From Pseudalkalibacillus hwajinpoensis (GTDB taxonomy: Bacteria; Bacillota; Bacilli; Bacillales; Guptibacillaceae), in contig NZ_JADFCM010000008.1 of assembly GCF_015234585.1 (NCBI RefSeq), positions 310,001 to 374,000 of the forward strand: a stretch of DNA of 64,000 nt, written 5' to 3'. The position numbers and the translations under genes are program-made. The notes below the pieces were generated by a model. It worked only from the letters and a program-made list of their open reading frames with translations, was not told the DNA's origin and searched no databases. Numbering within the stretch: position 1 is the first letter of the stretch; each line of letters begins with the position of its first letter. Shown here one piece after another: positions 49,465 to 58,216 of this stretch.

Positions 49465-50106
49465 TTAATTTTGACGTTTGGCGTAATCAAAATAATGAAG
49501 CAGAATCTTTTTCCCTTTTAACCGTTTTTCCAAATAAGAGATAAACAAGGAGGTGGTGGATGGCTCATAGAAGTTATTCCGATGAGCATTAATTTCATGA
49601 ATGGCTGATTGTTCAGAACGTTTTGGACGATAAGCTCGATCAGACGTCATCGCAATGAAGCTATCGATGACTCGAAGGATCGAAACAGATCGAGGAATTT
49701 GCTCATCATGTAATTGGTAAGGATAGCCAGTACCATCGCTATTCTCATGATGATTTAGTATAAGAGACGGCTCAATATCAATCTCTGGAAAATCATTAAG
49801 TAGCTCTATTCCAAACTCTGGATGCTGCTCGACATACTCTTTCTCATAAAGGGTTAGTGGGCTCTTTTTTTGAAGGATTTCTGTTGGGACAAGCAGTTTA
49901 CCGATATCATGTAGCAAAACAGACTCAAGAAAGGGTCGTTTCAACAATGATCGGAAATTGTAATGCAAACAGAAATCAATGAAGTAGCTCGTAGTTTGCA
50001 CCGAATGGACGAAGCTATGAGGGTCGTGACGCCTTAGCAGTTCCATCATTCGTAGTGTCTGTAATGAAAATAAATTAGCGTGCCCGTACAATGTACACTT
50101 TTCCAT
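49465..50106 (-). CDS. HD-GYP domain phosphohydrolase
   Basis: 213 residues, a stand-alone HD-GYP domain without a receiver or sensor part. His66-Asp67 in LLHDIGKL is the metal site, and HHENSDGTGYP at 119-129 is the GYP signature. Such enzymes hydrolyse cyclic di-GMP. AAAGGAG is spaced for the second ATG (50106). A related non-coding block lies just upstream (50122-50260) and the sda-like gene downstream, suggesting control at the motility/sporulation switch (inference). Confidence 0.9.
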   Translation of the reverse strand: MEKCTLYGHANLFSLQTLRMMELLRRHDPHSFVHSVQTTSYFIDFCLHYNFRSLLKRPFLESVLLHDIGKLLVPTEILQKKSPLTLYEKEYVEQHPEFGIELLNDFPEIDIEPSLILNHHENSDGTGYPYQLHDEQIPRSVSILRVIDSFIAMTSDRAYRPKRSEQSAIHEINAHRNNFYEPSTTSLFISYLEKRLKGKKILLHYFDYAKRQN

Positions 50107-50121
50107 GTTCATTCTCCTTTT

Positions 50122-50260
50122 TAAGGAGCCGGTTGCACTACTTGCTCCCTATCACTCAAGTGCCCAGGCTAGAATGATAGTTCATCGCATTCTCTTTTTT
50201 TGTGGTTCTCTTACTGAGGTATCTTGACATGAGGATATACTTATATAATAAATACCATAA
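50122..50260. repeat. Non-coding block A, related to block B at 53425
   Basis: TAAGGAGCCGGTTGCACTA (50122-50140) is identical to 53425-53443. The next ~34 positions align without gaps at roughly half to two-thirds identity, and a second conserved segment around TTATATAAT (50241-) recurs with AATAC.ATAAAAAG after it. It sits upstream of the HD-GYP start when read on the minus strand. Confidence 0.7.
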
Positions 50261-50336
50261 AAAGGTGATTTTGTTAACTGTTTTCTTTGATTTTTCAGTT
50301 TTTTTATTTGAAACGCCAATGGAAGGAGATTGGAAA

Positions 50337-51860
50337 ATGAAATCTGACGTACTAATTGTCGGCGCAGGTCCTACGGGTCTTGTATTAGCACTCCACCTGG
50401 CGAAATATGGAGTTTCATTTCGGATCATCGAGAAAAATGAGGGACCCGGAGAAGCATCGCGTGCGCTAGTTGTGCACGCTAGAACCCTAGAATTCTATGA
50501 CCAAATGGGCTTCGCAGAAGAAGTCATTCACCAGGGGATCAAAGTAAAGTCTATCCAATTTCGAGAAGGAACGAAGGCAAAAGCGAACATTCATTTTCGG
50601 GATCTTGGAAAAGGATTAAGTCCTTTCCCATTTGCCCTAAGTTATCCGCAAGATGATCACGAGCAGCTGCTAATTAACAAATTAGCCGACGAAGGCGTTG
50701 AGGTAGAATGGCAGACAGAGTTGGTTTCATTTATGGATGAAGGGGATCATGTTCAAGCCGTTATTAAAAAAGATAATAAGGAAGAACGGAGTGAGTTTTC
50801 ATATATATGCGGGTGTGATGGGGCACATAGTCCTGTTCGAAGAGGGCTTGCTTTTGATTTTCCGGGTGGAACGTATGAGGAACTGTTTTTTGTGGCAGAT
50901 GTTAAAGCTAACACTGGACAGATATCTGAAAGTAGTCTAAATGTGTATTTAGATTCTGACACCTTTTACCTGTTCATGCCAGTTAGAAGCACGGGGATGG
51001 AACGGATTATCGGTATTGTTCCTCGCGAATTGACCGATCAAAGCTCAGTTGCGTTCAAGGATTTCGAGGCGCTTATCGAGCAGAGAACAGGCTTAACGAT
51101 TCAGAATGTGAACTGGTTCCAAACGTACAAAGTCCATCATCGCGTTAGCAGTCATTTTAGAAAAGGACGTGCTTTTATTGCCGGAGATGCTGGGCACATT
51201 CATAGCCCTGCTGGCGGACAGGGCATGAATACCGGTATCGGGGATGCGGTGAACTTAGCGTGGAAGCTAGCCGCAGTGCTGTTTCGGAAAGCGGACGAAG
51301 CCATTCTTGATACATTTGAAGAGGAGCGCATTGACTTTGCGAGAAAGCTAATCGATACAACAGATCGAGCATTTACTTCTATTATAGGCGACCACATGAC
51401 GAGCAAACTACTGAGGAAAATCGTCATACCGAACGTGGCTCCATTTACGCTTCGTTCCTTTTCGATCGCTCGAAAAGCAGCTTTTAGAAGGCTTTCTCAA
51501 ATCAACATTCATTATCGCAACAGCCAACTTAGTGTTGGTACAGCGGGGAAAGTTCATGGTGGAGATCGGCTACCATGGATCCAAACAAAGTCATGCAATA
51601 ATTATGATGCGCTTAAGTCAATGAATTGGCAGCTTCACGTATATGGTCAGGCAAATGAAGCCGTTAAGGATTTTGCTAGGGTATCTGGATATTCTCTATA
51701 TGAGTTTAGCTTTGAAAAAGCAATGACGAAAAAAGGATTGCAGGAAAATGCGCTGTACTTGATCCGTCCGGATGGTTATGTTGCATTAGCTGAAGTAGAG
51801 CAGAACGTGAATAAATTGAAAGAGTATATGTCAAAGTTTAATATTTCAACATTATATTAG
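50337..51860 (+). CDS. FAD-dependent monooxygenase (PheA/TfdB type)
   Basis: 507-residue aromatic-ring hydroxylase. GAGPTGLVLALHLAKYG (FAD Rossmann motif) is near the N-terminus, CGCDGAHSPVRRGL in the middle, and GDAGHIHSPAGGQGMNTGIGD is the second FAD motif. The last ~90 residues form the thioredoxin-like domain common in this group. It would hydroxylate a phenolic or polyketide-like compound using NAD(P)H and O2. GGAAGGAG precedes the ATG at 50337; the longer frame lacks a start signal. Confidence 0.92.
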   Translation: MKSDVLIVGAGPTGLVLALHLAKYGVSFRIIEKNEGPGEASRALVVHARTLEFYDQMGFAEEVIHQGIKVKSIQFREGTKAKANIHFRDLGKGLSPFPFALSYPQDDHEQLLINKLADEGVEVEWQTELVSFMDEGDHVQAVIKKDNKEERSEFSYICGCDGAHSPVRRGLAFDFPGGTYEELFFVADVKANTGQISESSLNVYLDSDTFYLFMPVRSTGMERIIGIVPRELTDQSSVAFKDFEALIEQRTGLTIQNVNWFQTYKVHHRVSSHFRKGRAFIAGDAGHIHSPAGGQGMNTGIGDAVNLAWKLAAVLFRKADEAILDTFEEERIDFARKLIDTTDRAFTSIIGDHMTSKLLRKIVIPNVAPFTLRSFSIARKAAFRRLSQINIHYRNSQLSVGTAGKVHGGDRLPWIQTKSCNNYDALKSMNWQLHVYGQANEAVKDFARVSGYSLYEFSFEKAMTKKGLQENALYLIRPDGYVALAEVEQNVNKLKEYMSKFNISTLY

Positions 51861-51949
51861 GAAGGAATAGAAGTTCCGATCATCTCCACCAATAGGGAAA
51901 AGAATAAGATACCTACTTAACATTGGAATGATATATTGATTGAAGCATT

Positions 51950-52480
51950 CTATAAGGTAATCTCCAATTGAATATCACGCGTTTCTCGTTGGTAGATCTC
52001 ATGATATATTTCTTCAGCTATCACGCAGCCCATCCTCTTATAAAATTCTTGGGTTTCAACGGATGGGTGTGCGCCAATATAAAGTTTGTCTACTCCTAAC
52101 TGCTTTGCAACTTCTTGCGCTTTAATGAATAGTTTGCGACCGATTCCCATTCCTCGAAATGGTAAAGAGACATGAATGTAGGAAAGTTCGCGATAGGCTG
52201 TAAGTTCTCCAAATGTCTCAGCCTCAATAACGACAAATCCAATCACGTTCATATCTTGCTCGGCTACTATGACGCTACCACCACGAGCAATGGTAGATTT
52301 GAAGTGGTTTACAATTTCGCGTTTTCTCTCTATTGACCAATCGTCTACAAATCGATCTTCCTTTTCTATGAAGTCGTTTGATTCCACCATCCATACATTA
52401 GTGGTTACCTGCCTACGTTCGAAAGAATCAAGCATATGTTCGTGAAGATCACTTAAATGTAATTTTTTCACCTTGTACAT
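51950..52480 (-). CDS. GNAT family N-acetyltransferase
   Basis: 176 residues. VIVAEQDMNVIGFVVIE, then ELSYIHVSLPFRGMGIGRKLF with the acetyl-CoA loop R-G-M-G-I-G-R, and GAHPSVETQEFYKRMGC. AGAGGAAGG precedes the ATG. Downstream partner of no obvious operon. Acceptor unknown. Confidence 0.9.
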   Translation of the reverse strand: MYKVKKLHLSDLHEHMLDSFERRQVTTNVWMVESNDFIEKEDRFVDDWSIERKREIVNHFKSTIARGGSVIVAEQDMNVIGFVVIEAETFGELTAYRELSYIHVSLPFRGMGIGRKLFIKAQEVAKQLGVDKLYIGAHPSVETQEFYKRMGCVIAEEIYHEIYQRETRDIQLEITL

Positions 52481-52516
52481 GGCCTTCCTCTCTTCTTTTA
52501 AATTCGAGTACGTAGA

Positions 52517-53209
52517 TTACATGTTTTGTAGTTCATTAACCGTGATGAATTGGTAGCCTTTGTTAGTTAATGATTTTAAAATCCCTTCAATTGTTTTCAA
52601 TTCTTCTCCCGAATCATCATACATGGGGTGTAAAAGGATGATGGAACCTGATTTTACGTGTTCATTTACATAGTTCACTTTATCCTGAGTATTCGTATAG
52701 TATGTATCTGGTTCTAAATCCCATGTAATGGTTTCTATATCATTTTGATTTAAATAATAGGGTAGTCCAATGAGCTTCTTTCCATTTGGTGGCCTGAAGT
52801 CGATTTCTTTTTTAAAACCTACTTCAAGAATGAGCTGATTCGTTCGTTCAATTTCTTCCTTCATAAAAGCCTTTTTTTTAAATACCATTGGTTTGTGAGA
52901 GTAACTGTGATTTCCTAAATCGTGTCCAGCTTCAACGATCATTTTGCCTATTTCCTTATTTTTCTTAAGTTCTTTTCCAATGACATAGAAGGTTGCTTTA
53001 GCATGATATTGATCTAGAAGAGGGAGAATATCTTCTACATTTTGGGTAGGACCATCGTCAAAAGTTAAAGCGACCACTTTTTGGTCTGTTTCTACACGAT
53101 TGGTTAATCCTCCAAACAATTGATATTCTCTTGAATTCATTAGTTTATAAGACCCATATAAACCAAGGATAATCATCAATACTGCAAGAGAAATCCATTT
53201 CTTTTTCAA
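52517..53209 (-). CDS. Polysaccharide deacetylase family protein
   Basis: About 230 residues. N-terminal signal anchor (KKKWISLAVLMIILGLYG), then the NodB domain: TFDDGP (catalytic Asp and metal Asp), HSYSH metal triad, RPPNG and LHPM. This set removes acetyl groups from peptidoglycan or similar polymers at the cell surface. Tandem TTG codons follow AGGAGGG; the second fits the spacing better. Non-coding block B lies upstream. Confidence 0.92.
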   Translation of the reverse strand: MKKKWISLAVLMIILGLYGSYKLMNSREYQLFGGLTNRVETDQKVVALTFDDGPTQNVEDILPLLDQYHAKATFYVIGKELKKNKEIGKMIVEAGHDLGNHSYSHKPMVFKKKAFMKEEIERTNQLILEVGFKKEIDFRPPNGKKLIGLPYYLNQNDIETITWDLEPDTYYTNTQDKVNYVNEHVKSGSIILLHPMYDDSGEELKTIEGILKSLTNKGYQFITVNELQNM

Positions 53210-53424
53210 CAACTATCCCTCCTATTTTACTGATAGTTAAGTAGAAAGCTTGACTGGATTCGGATATTTTGAACTTGTATAGATGCCAATCATTCAAATG
53301 CAATTATATGTGGTGCTAACAATAGGTTGTAAGGAAACCCTTTTCTTTAAATATGTATTATTATAACATCGTTAAGATTAGAGCCTACCCGTGCATTCCC
53401 TGCTATTACATGTTTATTTTCCAT

Positions 53425-53560
53425 TAAGGAGCCGGTTGCACTATTGCCTCGGTAGCATTCAAATGACCAGTCTAAAAATAGGCGTTTGTGACATTCATTT
53501 GACGTTGTGAACCTAAATTTCCTTATATAATGAATACTATAAAAAGAGAGATTTGTTACC
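53425..53560. repeat. Non-coding block B, related to block A at 50122
   Basis: Shares TAAGGAGCCGGTTGCACTA and the TTATATAAT.AATAC.ATAAAAAG segment with block A, but the stretch between them is about 20 bp shorter. On the minus strand it lies ~220 bp upstream of the deacetylase gene. Confidence 0.7.
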
Positions 53561-53665
53561 TTTTTTCGGACGTTTTTAACCAATTGTTCAAGGTGTTTCA
53601 CAATAAAAAAATAGAGGGAAAGAGATAAAATCATATCATACAAAATCCCCGGTTTACATACTCAT

Positions 53666-53800
53666 ATGCAACGTTATTCTTTCGCTCGGTTGGTGATTAG
53701 GTTTGCAGGGAGTACTCCAACAGCAATCTTAGGCTCGGTCTATTTTAGCGCTTGCGTTTTTAGCTATTACTTAAAAGATGAAGCTAAATATGGTCTCTAA
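53666..53800 (+). pseudogene. Possible 44-codon gene remnant
   Basis: ATG to TAA frame whose peptide (FARLVIRFAGSTPTAILGSV, then FSYYLKDEAKYGL) looks protein-like, but there is no ribosome binding site. It may be a remnant of a membrane protein. Not recognised. Confidence 0.25.
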
Positions 53801-53840
53801 ACACCATTTCAAAATAGCAGATCCAGAGGTTGAAGAATTA

Positions 53841-54929
53841 TCATCTCACTCTATAATTTCGATTCGTTATTGAACTGATAATTAAGAGGACGCACGGAAT
53901 ACCAAATACAAAGAAATAACTTGCTATGGAATGATAGCTAGATAGTGTTTCCATTGTGTAAGGGTTATGAGGGAGAAGTGAAATACCTAGCGTAAGCAGT
54001 GTCGTTATGATAACTGGCCACATTGCTTTTTTTCGCTTTGTAAGAATTTTCATTCCTTCAGAAGAGATATACAAGTAAGATCCAAAGGATGTTAAGACAG
54101 AAACAGTCCAGATTGAAAGAAACAGTAAATCAACTCGATCGACAACAAGGAAAGAAATCCCCTTTAACATATATACCGTTGGATCATGAATCGTTTTAAG
54201 CTGATTTGGGCTGAAATAAACGTAGGTAGCAAAAGTAATAAGGCAATAGAAGGTTGTAACGGCTATATTAGATAGCGTTAGGCTTATCAAGGCAGCCTTT
54301 CCTTTGGTTTGTAGATAGGGAAAGACAAATAGTGCCATTTCAAATCCAATCATAGAAAAGAATCCCTCTGGAGTTGCTTTTATGATTGGACTTACTCCAT
54401 GCTCACCAATGGGCAGGATGTAACGAATATCTGAATACCTCAATGAGATCAGTACCATGATAATAAGAGGAACAACGAGCACTGTTACGAATTGATTGAA
54501 TCGACCTAGCACTTTTATCCTTCCAAGAACAAGATATGCTCCTGAAATAGACATAAGTAAAAGAACTACGAAAGAAGGTGTCCTAGGAAGAATCCACATA
54601 TTGATGGTCACCTGAAATAGCTGAAGAACCAGGATAGCGGTTAAACCGGCAAAAAGAATATAACCGATTGAAATAAGCGTTCCCATCAATCGACCGACGA
54701 TTTTAGGGGCATATTCATAAAGTGTTAACTCTGAAAACCTCATGCTTAAAAAGTAAAGAACGAAGATTACGCCTTGAAAACCTAATCCAGCAAGTATTAT
54801 TGCAATCCATCCATCTTTTCCTGCTGTAGAATGTAGTGTAGCTGGTAAAGAAAGAATTCCTACGCCTACTTGAGTCTGGAAAATGATAAAAAATAGTTGA
54901 ACTATATTAATTTGCTTACTTGTTTTCAT
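53841..54929 (-). CDS. GerAB/ArcD/ProY family spore germination permease
   Basis: 362 residues, about ten helices, of the GerAB group within the amino acid/polyamine/organocation superfamily. QTQVGVGILSLPATLHSTAGKD is the conserved first helix with the G-x-G-I-L-S-L-P core. In germinant receptors the B subunit binds the germinant, but no gerA-A or gerA-C gene adjoins, so this is an orphan B subunit. GGAGATGGA favours the ATG at 54929 over longer frames. Confidence 0.9.
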   Translation of the reverse strand: MKTSKQINIVQLFFIIFQTQVGVGILSLPATLHSTAGKDGWIAIILAGLGFQGVIFVLYFLSMRFSELTLYEYAPKIVGRLMGTLISIGYILFAGLTAILVLQLFQVTINMWILPRTPSFVVLLLMSISGAYLVLGRIKVLGRFNQFVTVLVVPLIIMVLISLRYSDIRYILPIGEHGVSPIIKATPEGFFSMIGFEMALFVFPYLQTKGKAALISLTLSNIAVTTFYCLITFATYVYFSPNQLKTIHDPTVYMLKGISFLVVDRVDLLFLSIWTVSVLTSFGSYLYISSEGMKILTKRKKAMWPVIITTLLTLGISLLPHNPYTMETLSSYHSIASYFFVFGIPCVLLIISSITNRNYRVR

Positions 54930-55499
54930 TTCAATTCCATCTCCGTTCGTCTCAGACCTTATTGCTATCTCAACCATTAATAAATGGGAGAACCGGTGAA
55001 ATTTAATATCTCACCTTAATAAGGTAAAGCGATTAAAATTATTGTGAAAAATGGATTAGATTTGTGGAGAGAGGGAGGTCAAGAAGTAGATTTTAGCTTA
55101 TGAAGATTGTAACGATAGTAGCCTATTTATTTATCTAATTATCCTCTCATTTGAAGGGGACTTTTTACTCCTTGGGAAGGCGAGAGCTTGTGTAAAATCA
55201 AAAGAGAGCCTCATGTGATTTTAACAACTGAGTAATTACAATTAAATGGACTTCCAACTGAAAAAGTAAATAATAGAAGGAAACGTATTGGCGAATAAAT
55301 TACGTTTAGTATCCAACGAAATTATGGTTGGTAAGTCGAAAATACTCCTCAGAATTAATATCAGGACGAGCTGTTTTCAGTACGATATTGTCATGCCACA
55401 TTAAAGGGATAAACCACATCTTGATAGAGAATGATCAAATATCGTTTATAAGAAGACAGCAAAATAAATTTCTAAATAAGACTCCATTCAACACCTAAT
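54930..55499. other. 570-bp intergenic stretch
   Basis: Nothing certain. A 37-codon minus-strand frame at 55306-55419 (beginning MWFIPLMWHDNIVL) reads like protein but has no ribosome binding site and may be decayed coding sequence. Confidence 0.45.
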
Positions 55500-56078
55500 T
55501 TAGTCTTCGTTGGATGGGAGCTCTACACTTTTTGTTGACATCATGATAAAAATATTGGTGATTAGCTTTGCTACATAAGTAACGAATAAGTAAGCTGCTA
55601 ATAAAACGAACCAATTCGTGTATAGTTCAAAGAGATCGAGCCAAATTAAAATCGGCTTAAAAATAAACGTAAATCCTAATGCAGAGAGCGTGCCATATAA
55701 CCAGTAATTTTTCTTATGTGATAAGCACCATTGATAAAGCAAAATGAAATATACCGGGACAAGAGCTCCATCGATACTAATGCTTGCTGGTAATTGCGGA
55801 ATCGCAATGTAAGGATAATCCCACCAGGATTTACGAACACCTAATGCATCCACATAAGCAGCTATGACGTGAATGGAATATCCAAAAAATCCGAGCAGAA
55901 AAATTTTGCGCCGATCGATTCGAAAATAAAGGAGAACAAGCGGTAACAAAATAAAAGCTAAAATAAGCCAGAACTGCCAGGTTGTATAGTCAGAATAACT
56001 TTGCCAGTAACTATTCGCTTTCTCTTCAAGTTCTCTTAGTAACGATACAAGTTGATCAAATTGCTGTTTTCGATCCAT
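55500..56078 (-). CDS. CBO0543-like multipass membrane protein
   Basis: 192 residues. A soluble N-terminal helix is followed by five or six membrane helices with YFRIDRRKIFLLGFFGYSIH and SWWDYPY motifs, which I associate with the CBO0543 family found in spore-formers. AAAGGTGG is spaced for the ATG at 56078. Function unknown. Confidence 0.7.
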   Translation of the reverse strand: MDRKQQFDQLVSLLRELEEKANSYWQSYSDYTTWQFWLILAFILLPLVLLYFRIDRRKIFLLGFFGYSIHVIAAYVDALGVRKSWWDYPYIAIPQLPASISIDGALVPVYFILLYQWCLSHKKNYWLYGTLSALGFTFIFKPILIWLDLFELYTNWFVLLAAYLFVTYVAKLITNIFIMMSTKSVELPSNED

Positions 56079-56284
56079 TATGAACACCACCTTTATGGAG
56101 TAGTATTCATCGCACTAATGGTTGTTATTACGTTTTTTAGAAATTTTTTATGGAAAGCTCTGTACGGTGAACGTGGTGATTTCTCATTCTTTTATGTGAA
56201 AAATCTTTAATGCATAAGGAGTTTGAGGTTTGATAGCGAAATGATTTAGAAGTGGAATTTCATTTTTATAAGGAGAGTGATCGA

Positions 56285-56701
56285 ATGGCTCAAACGGCGA
56301 AGCACGTGTTTGTGAATTTACCGGTCAAGGATCTCGATAAATCCATCGCATTTTTCTCTGAAATTGGCTTTGAATTTAACCCACAGTTTACAGATGAGAA
56401 CGCGACGTGCATGGTGATCAATGAAAATACTTTTGTCATGTTACTTGTGGAGGAATTCTTCAAGACATTCACGAAGAAGAACGTTACGAACGCCAGAGAA
56501 TCAACGGAAGTCATTATGGCACTTTCTGCAGAAAGTAATGATGAGGTGGATGAAATGGTGAACCGTGCGCTTGCAGCTGGAGGTAAAGCTTCGAATGATC
56601 CCATCGATCATGGATTCATGTATGCCTGGAGTTTTCAAGACATTGATGGCCACTTGTGGGAAGTGATGCATATGGATGAAAGTGCAATTGAACAGGGGTA
56701 A
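56285..56701 (+). CDS. VOC family protein
   Basis: 138 residues, two beta-alpha-beta-beta-beta modules: VFVNLPVKDLDKSIAFFSEIGFEF, then ENTFVMLLVEEFF, and SFQDIDGHLWEVMHMDE at the end with the usual metal-ligand Glu. Glyoxalase/dioxygenase-like superfamily; substrate unknown. TAAGGAGAG precedes the ATG at 56285. Confidence 0.88.
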   Translation: MAQTAKHVFVNLPVKDLDKSIAFFSEIGFEFNPQFTDENATCMVINENTFVMLLVEEFFKTFTKKNVTNARESTEVIMALSAESNDEVDEMVNRALAAGGKASNDPIDHGFMYAWSFQDIDGHLWEVMHMDESAIEQG

Positions 56702-56716
56702 TAGCTTCATAAACCA

Positions 56717-56752
56717 AAACACCTCATCCGTTAGGGGATGAGGTGTTTCACT
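56717..56752. terminator. Bidirectional terminator
   Basis: AAACACCTCATCC/GGATGAGGTGTTT perfect stem between converging VOC and yceI genes. Confidence 0.88.
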
Positions 56753-56762
56753 TTGCTTTCGC

Positions 56763-57293
56763 TTATTCAGCTACAACAAATTCAAAGTTACCTTCGAATT
56801 TCACGTCTTTACCAAGCAAGAACCCGCCTGTTTCCATCGCTGCATTATACGTCATGCCGTAAGCTTCACGGTTCACTTTACCTGAAACGTCAAAACCAGC
56901 TACAGTGCTACCATCAAGTGGACTTTTGGATTTGCCGTTGTATTCCACAGTGAACGTTTCTTCTTTTGTTACTCCCTTAATTGTAAAGTCTCCAGTAACT
57001 TCATACTCTCCATCATCTTTCTTTGCAATAGACTTACTTTGGAATACCATATTTGGGTATTGATCCGCTTCAAAGAAATCGCCAGAGCGAAGATGACCGT
57101 CACGATCTTCATTACCTGTATCGATTGATTTCACAGGGATTGTTACTTTAATGTTCGCAGAAGTAAGGTTATCAAGATCGCCATTAAAATCGACGTCAAA
57201 GTCAGTGAATTCACCCTTTGCTTTTGAAACCATCATATGTTTGATTTGAAAATCTAAACTGCTGTGAACCTTATCTAGTGTAAATGTAGCCAT
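56763..57293 (-). CDS. YceI family protein
   Basis: 176 residues, lipocalin-like beta barrel that binds polyisoprenoid lipids. VHSSLDFQIKHMMVSKAKGEF is the family start, and GDFTIKGVTKEETFTVEY the central motif. No signal peptide, so cytoplasmic here. GAGGAGG precedes the ATG. An 18-bp dyad overlaps its probable -35 box, suggesting control by a MarR-type repressor. Divergent from a superoxide dismutase gene. Confidence 0.93.
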   Translation of the reverse strand: MATFTLDKVHSSLDFQIKHMMVSKAKGEFTDFDVDFNGDLDNLTSANIKVTIPVKSIDTGNEDRDGHLRSGDFFEADQYPNMVFQSKSIAKKDDGEYEVTGDFTIKGVTKEETFTVEYNGKSKSPLDGSTVAGFDVSGKVNREAYGMTYNAAMETGGFLLGKDVKFEGNFEFVVAE

Positions 57294-57351
57294 TGAAAAA
57301 TTCCTCCTCAGGATTGGTGCTTTTTAGTATAGATTAAAGATAACGCAAATT

Positions 57352-57369
57352 TATCTCGAAGTCAAGATA
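57352..57369 (-). promoter_or_regulatory. Candidate MarR/MhqR-type operator over yceI promoter
   Basis: TATCTCGAAGTCAAGATA is a near-perfect dyad (7 of 8 arm positions). On the minus strand its TTGACT is a good -35, with TATCTT 17 bp on. The sequence resembles the MhqR operator of B. subtilis as I recall it, which responds to quinones. Confidence 0.6.
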
Positions 57370-57569
57370 CTTTAAGTTAAGACATTGTAAATATTCTTTC
57401 AATATTTCGTGCAACTTTTTATCTATGTGAAAAAGGTAAAGCCTCCTGCGAAAGACTCGTTTTCGTCACTTACCGGTAGGGAATTGGAAGGAATTTGGAT
57501 TTGTCGGGTTTACTGAATGGAAACTGGTGTCATGATGGTAAGTATAAAGGGAGAAAAGGAGCTGTTTCG

Positions 57570-58163
57570 ATGAAAAGATGGACGATTCTTTTACTAATGA
57601 TGAGTGTACTACTTGTGTTAGCTGCCTGTGGAGGAGGTAACGAAGAAGGAACGACTGAAAACGAACCGGAAACGACCACGGAAAATACTAGTGAAAGCGA
57701 GCAGGAGCAAATGGAGACGATCACCGTTACTATGAAGAATCAGGACGATGAAGAGATTGGGACAGCCGAGCTGATGGAGCATGACGGCGCAACGATGATT
57801 AGTCTTGATGTTAGTGATTTGCCAGCAGGAGAGCACGGTTTTCATATTCATGAAACTGGATCATGTGAAGCACCAGATTTCAAATCTGCTGGCGGTCATT
57901 ATAATCCCGGTGACAAGGATCATGGTATGGAATCCGATAATGGACCACACGCAGGAGATATGGAGAATATCGAAGTTTCCGAAGATGGAACGCTTCAAAC
58001 CGACATTATGAATGACAAAGTAACGCTCAAAACGGGAGAAGAAAACTCGCTGCTAAAAGAAGGCGGAACAGCCATCGTTATTCATGCTGGCGCAGATGAT
58101 ATGGAATCACAGCCGTCTGGAGATGCCGGAGATCGTATTGCTTGCGGTGTGATAGGTGAATAA
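57570..58163 (+). CDS. Cu/Zn superoxide dismutase family lipoprotein (YojM-like)
   Basis: 197 residues. Lipoprotein signal with lipobox LAAC, an acidic Glu/Thr/Ser linker, then the SOD barrel. Ligand positions are visible: GFHIH (two Cu His), GGHYNP (bridging His), KDHG and GPHAGD (Zn His and Asp), and VIHAGADD (last Cu His). AAAAGGAG precedes the ATG at 57570; longer frames lack a site. It would remove extracellular superoxide if copper is loaded. Confidence 0.9.
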   Translation: MKRWTILLLMMSVLLVLAACGGGNEEGTTENEPETTTENTSESEQEQMETITVTMKNQDDEEIGTAELMEHDGATMISLDVSDLPAGEHGFHIHETGSCEAPDFKSAGGHYNPGDKDHGMESDNGPHAGDMENIEVSEDGTLQTDIMNDKVTLKTGEENSLLKEGGTAIVIHAGADDMESQPSGDAGDRIACGVIGE

Positions 58164-58176
58164 GGGAGAAAAGATG

Positions 58177-58216
58177 AAAAGGATTCTACGGTTTAGAGCC
58201 GTGGATCCTTTTTTTA
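58177..58216 (+). terminator. Terminator after superoxide dismutase gene
   Basis: AAAAGGAT.C.ACGG pairs with CCGT.GATCCTTTT, then seven T. Confidence 0.85.

Larger units (their letters stand above)
53210..53840. other. 631-bp intergenic stretch
   Basis: Holds non-coding block B (53425-53560) and a 44-codon frame at 53666. The rest is AT-rich with no recognisable feature apart from the deacetylase promoter region. Confidence 0.5.

Noticed and set aside
50113..50336. Known riboswitch (cyclic di-GMP or SAM type) upstream of HD-GYP
   Set aside because: The conserved cores of those classes are not present; only an unnamed duplicated block can be supported.
55306..55419. 37-codon minus-strand frame
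   Set aside because: Protein-like but without start signals or recognisable family; kept only as a note on the intergenic stretch.
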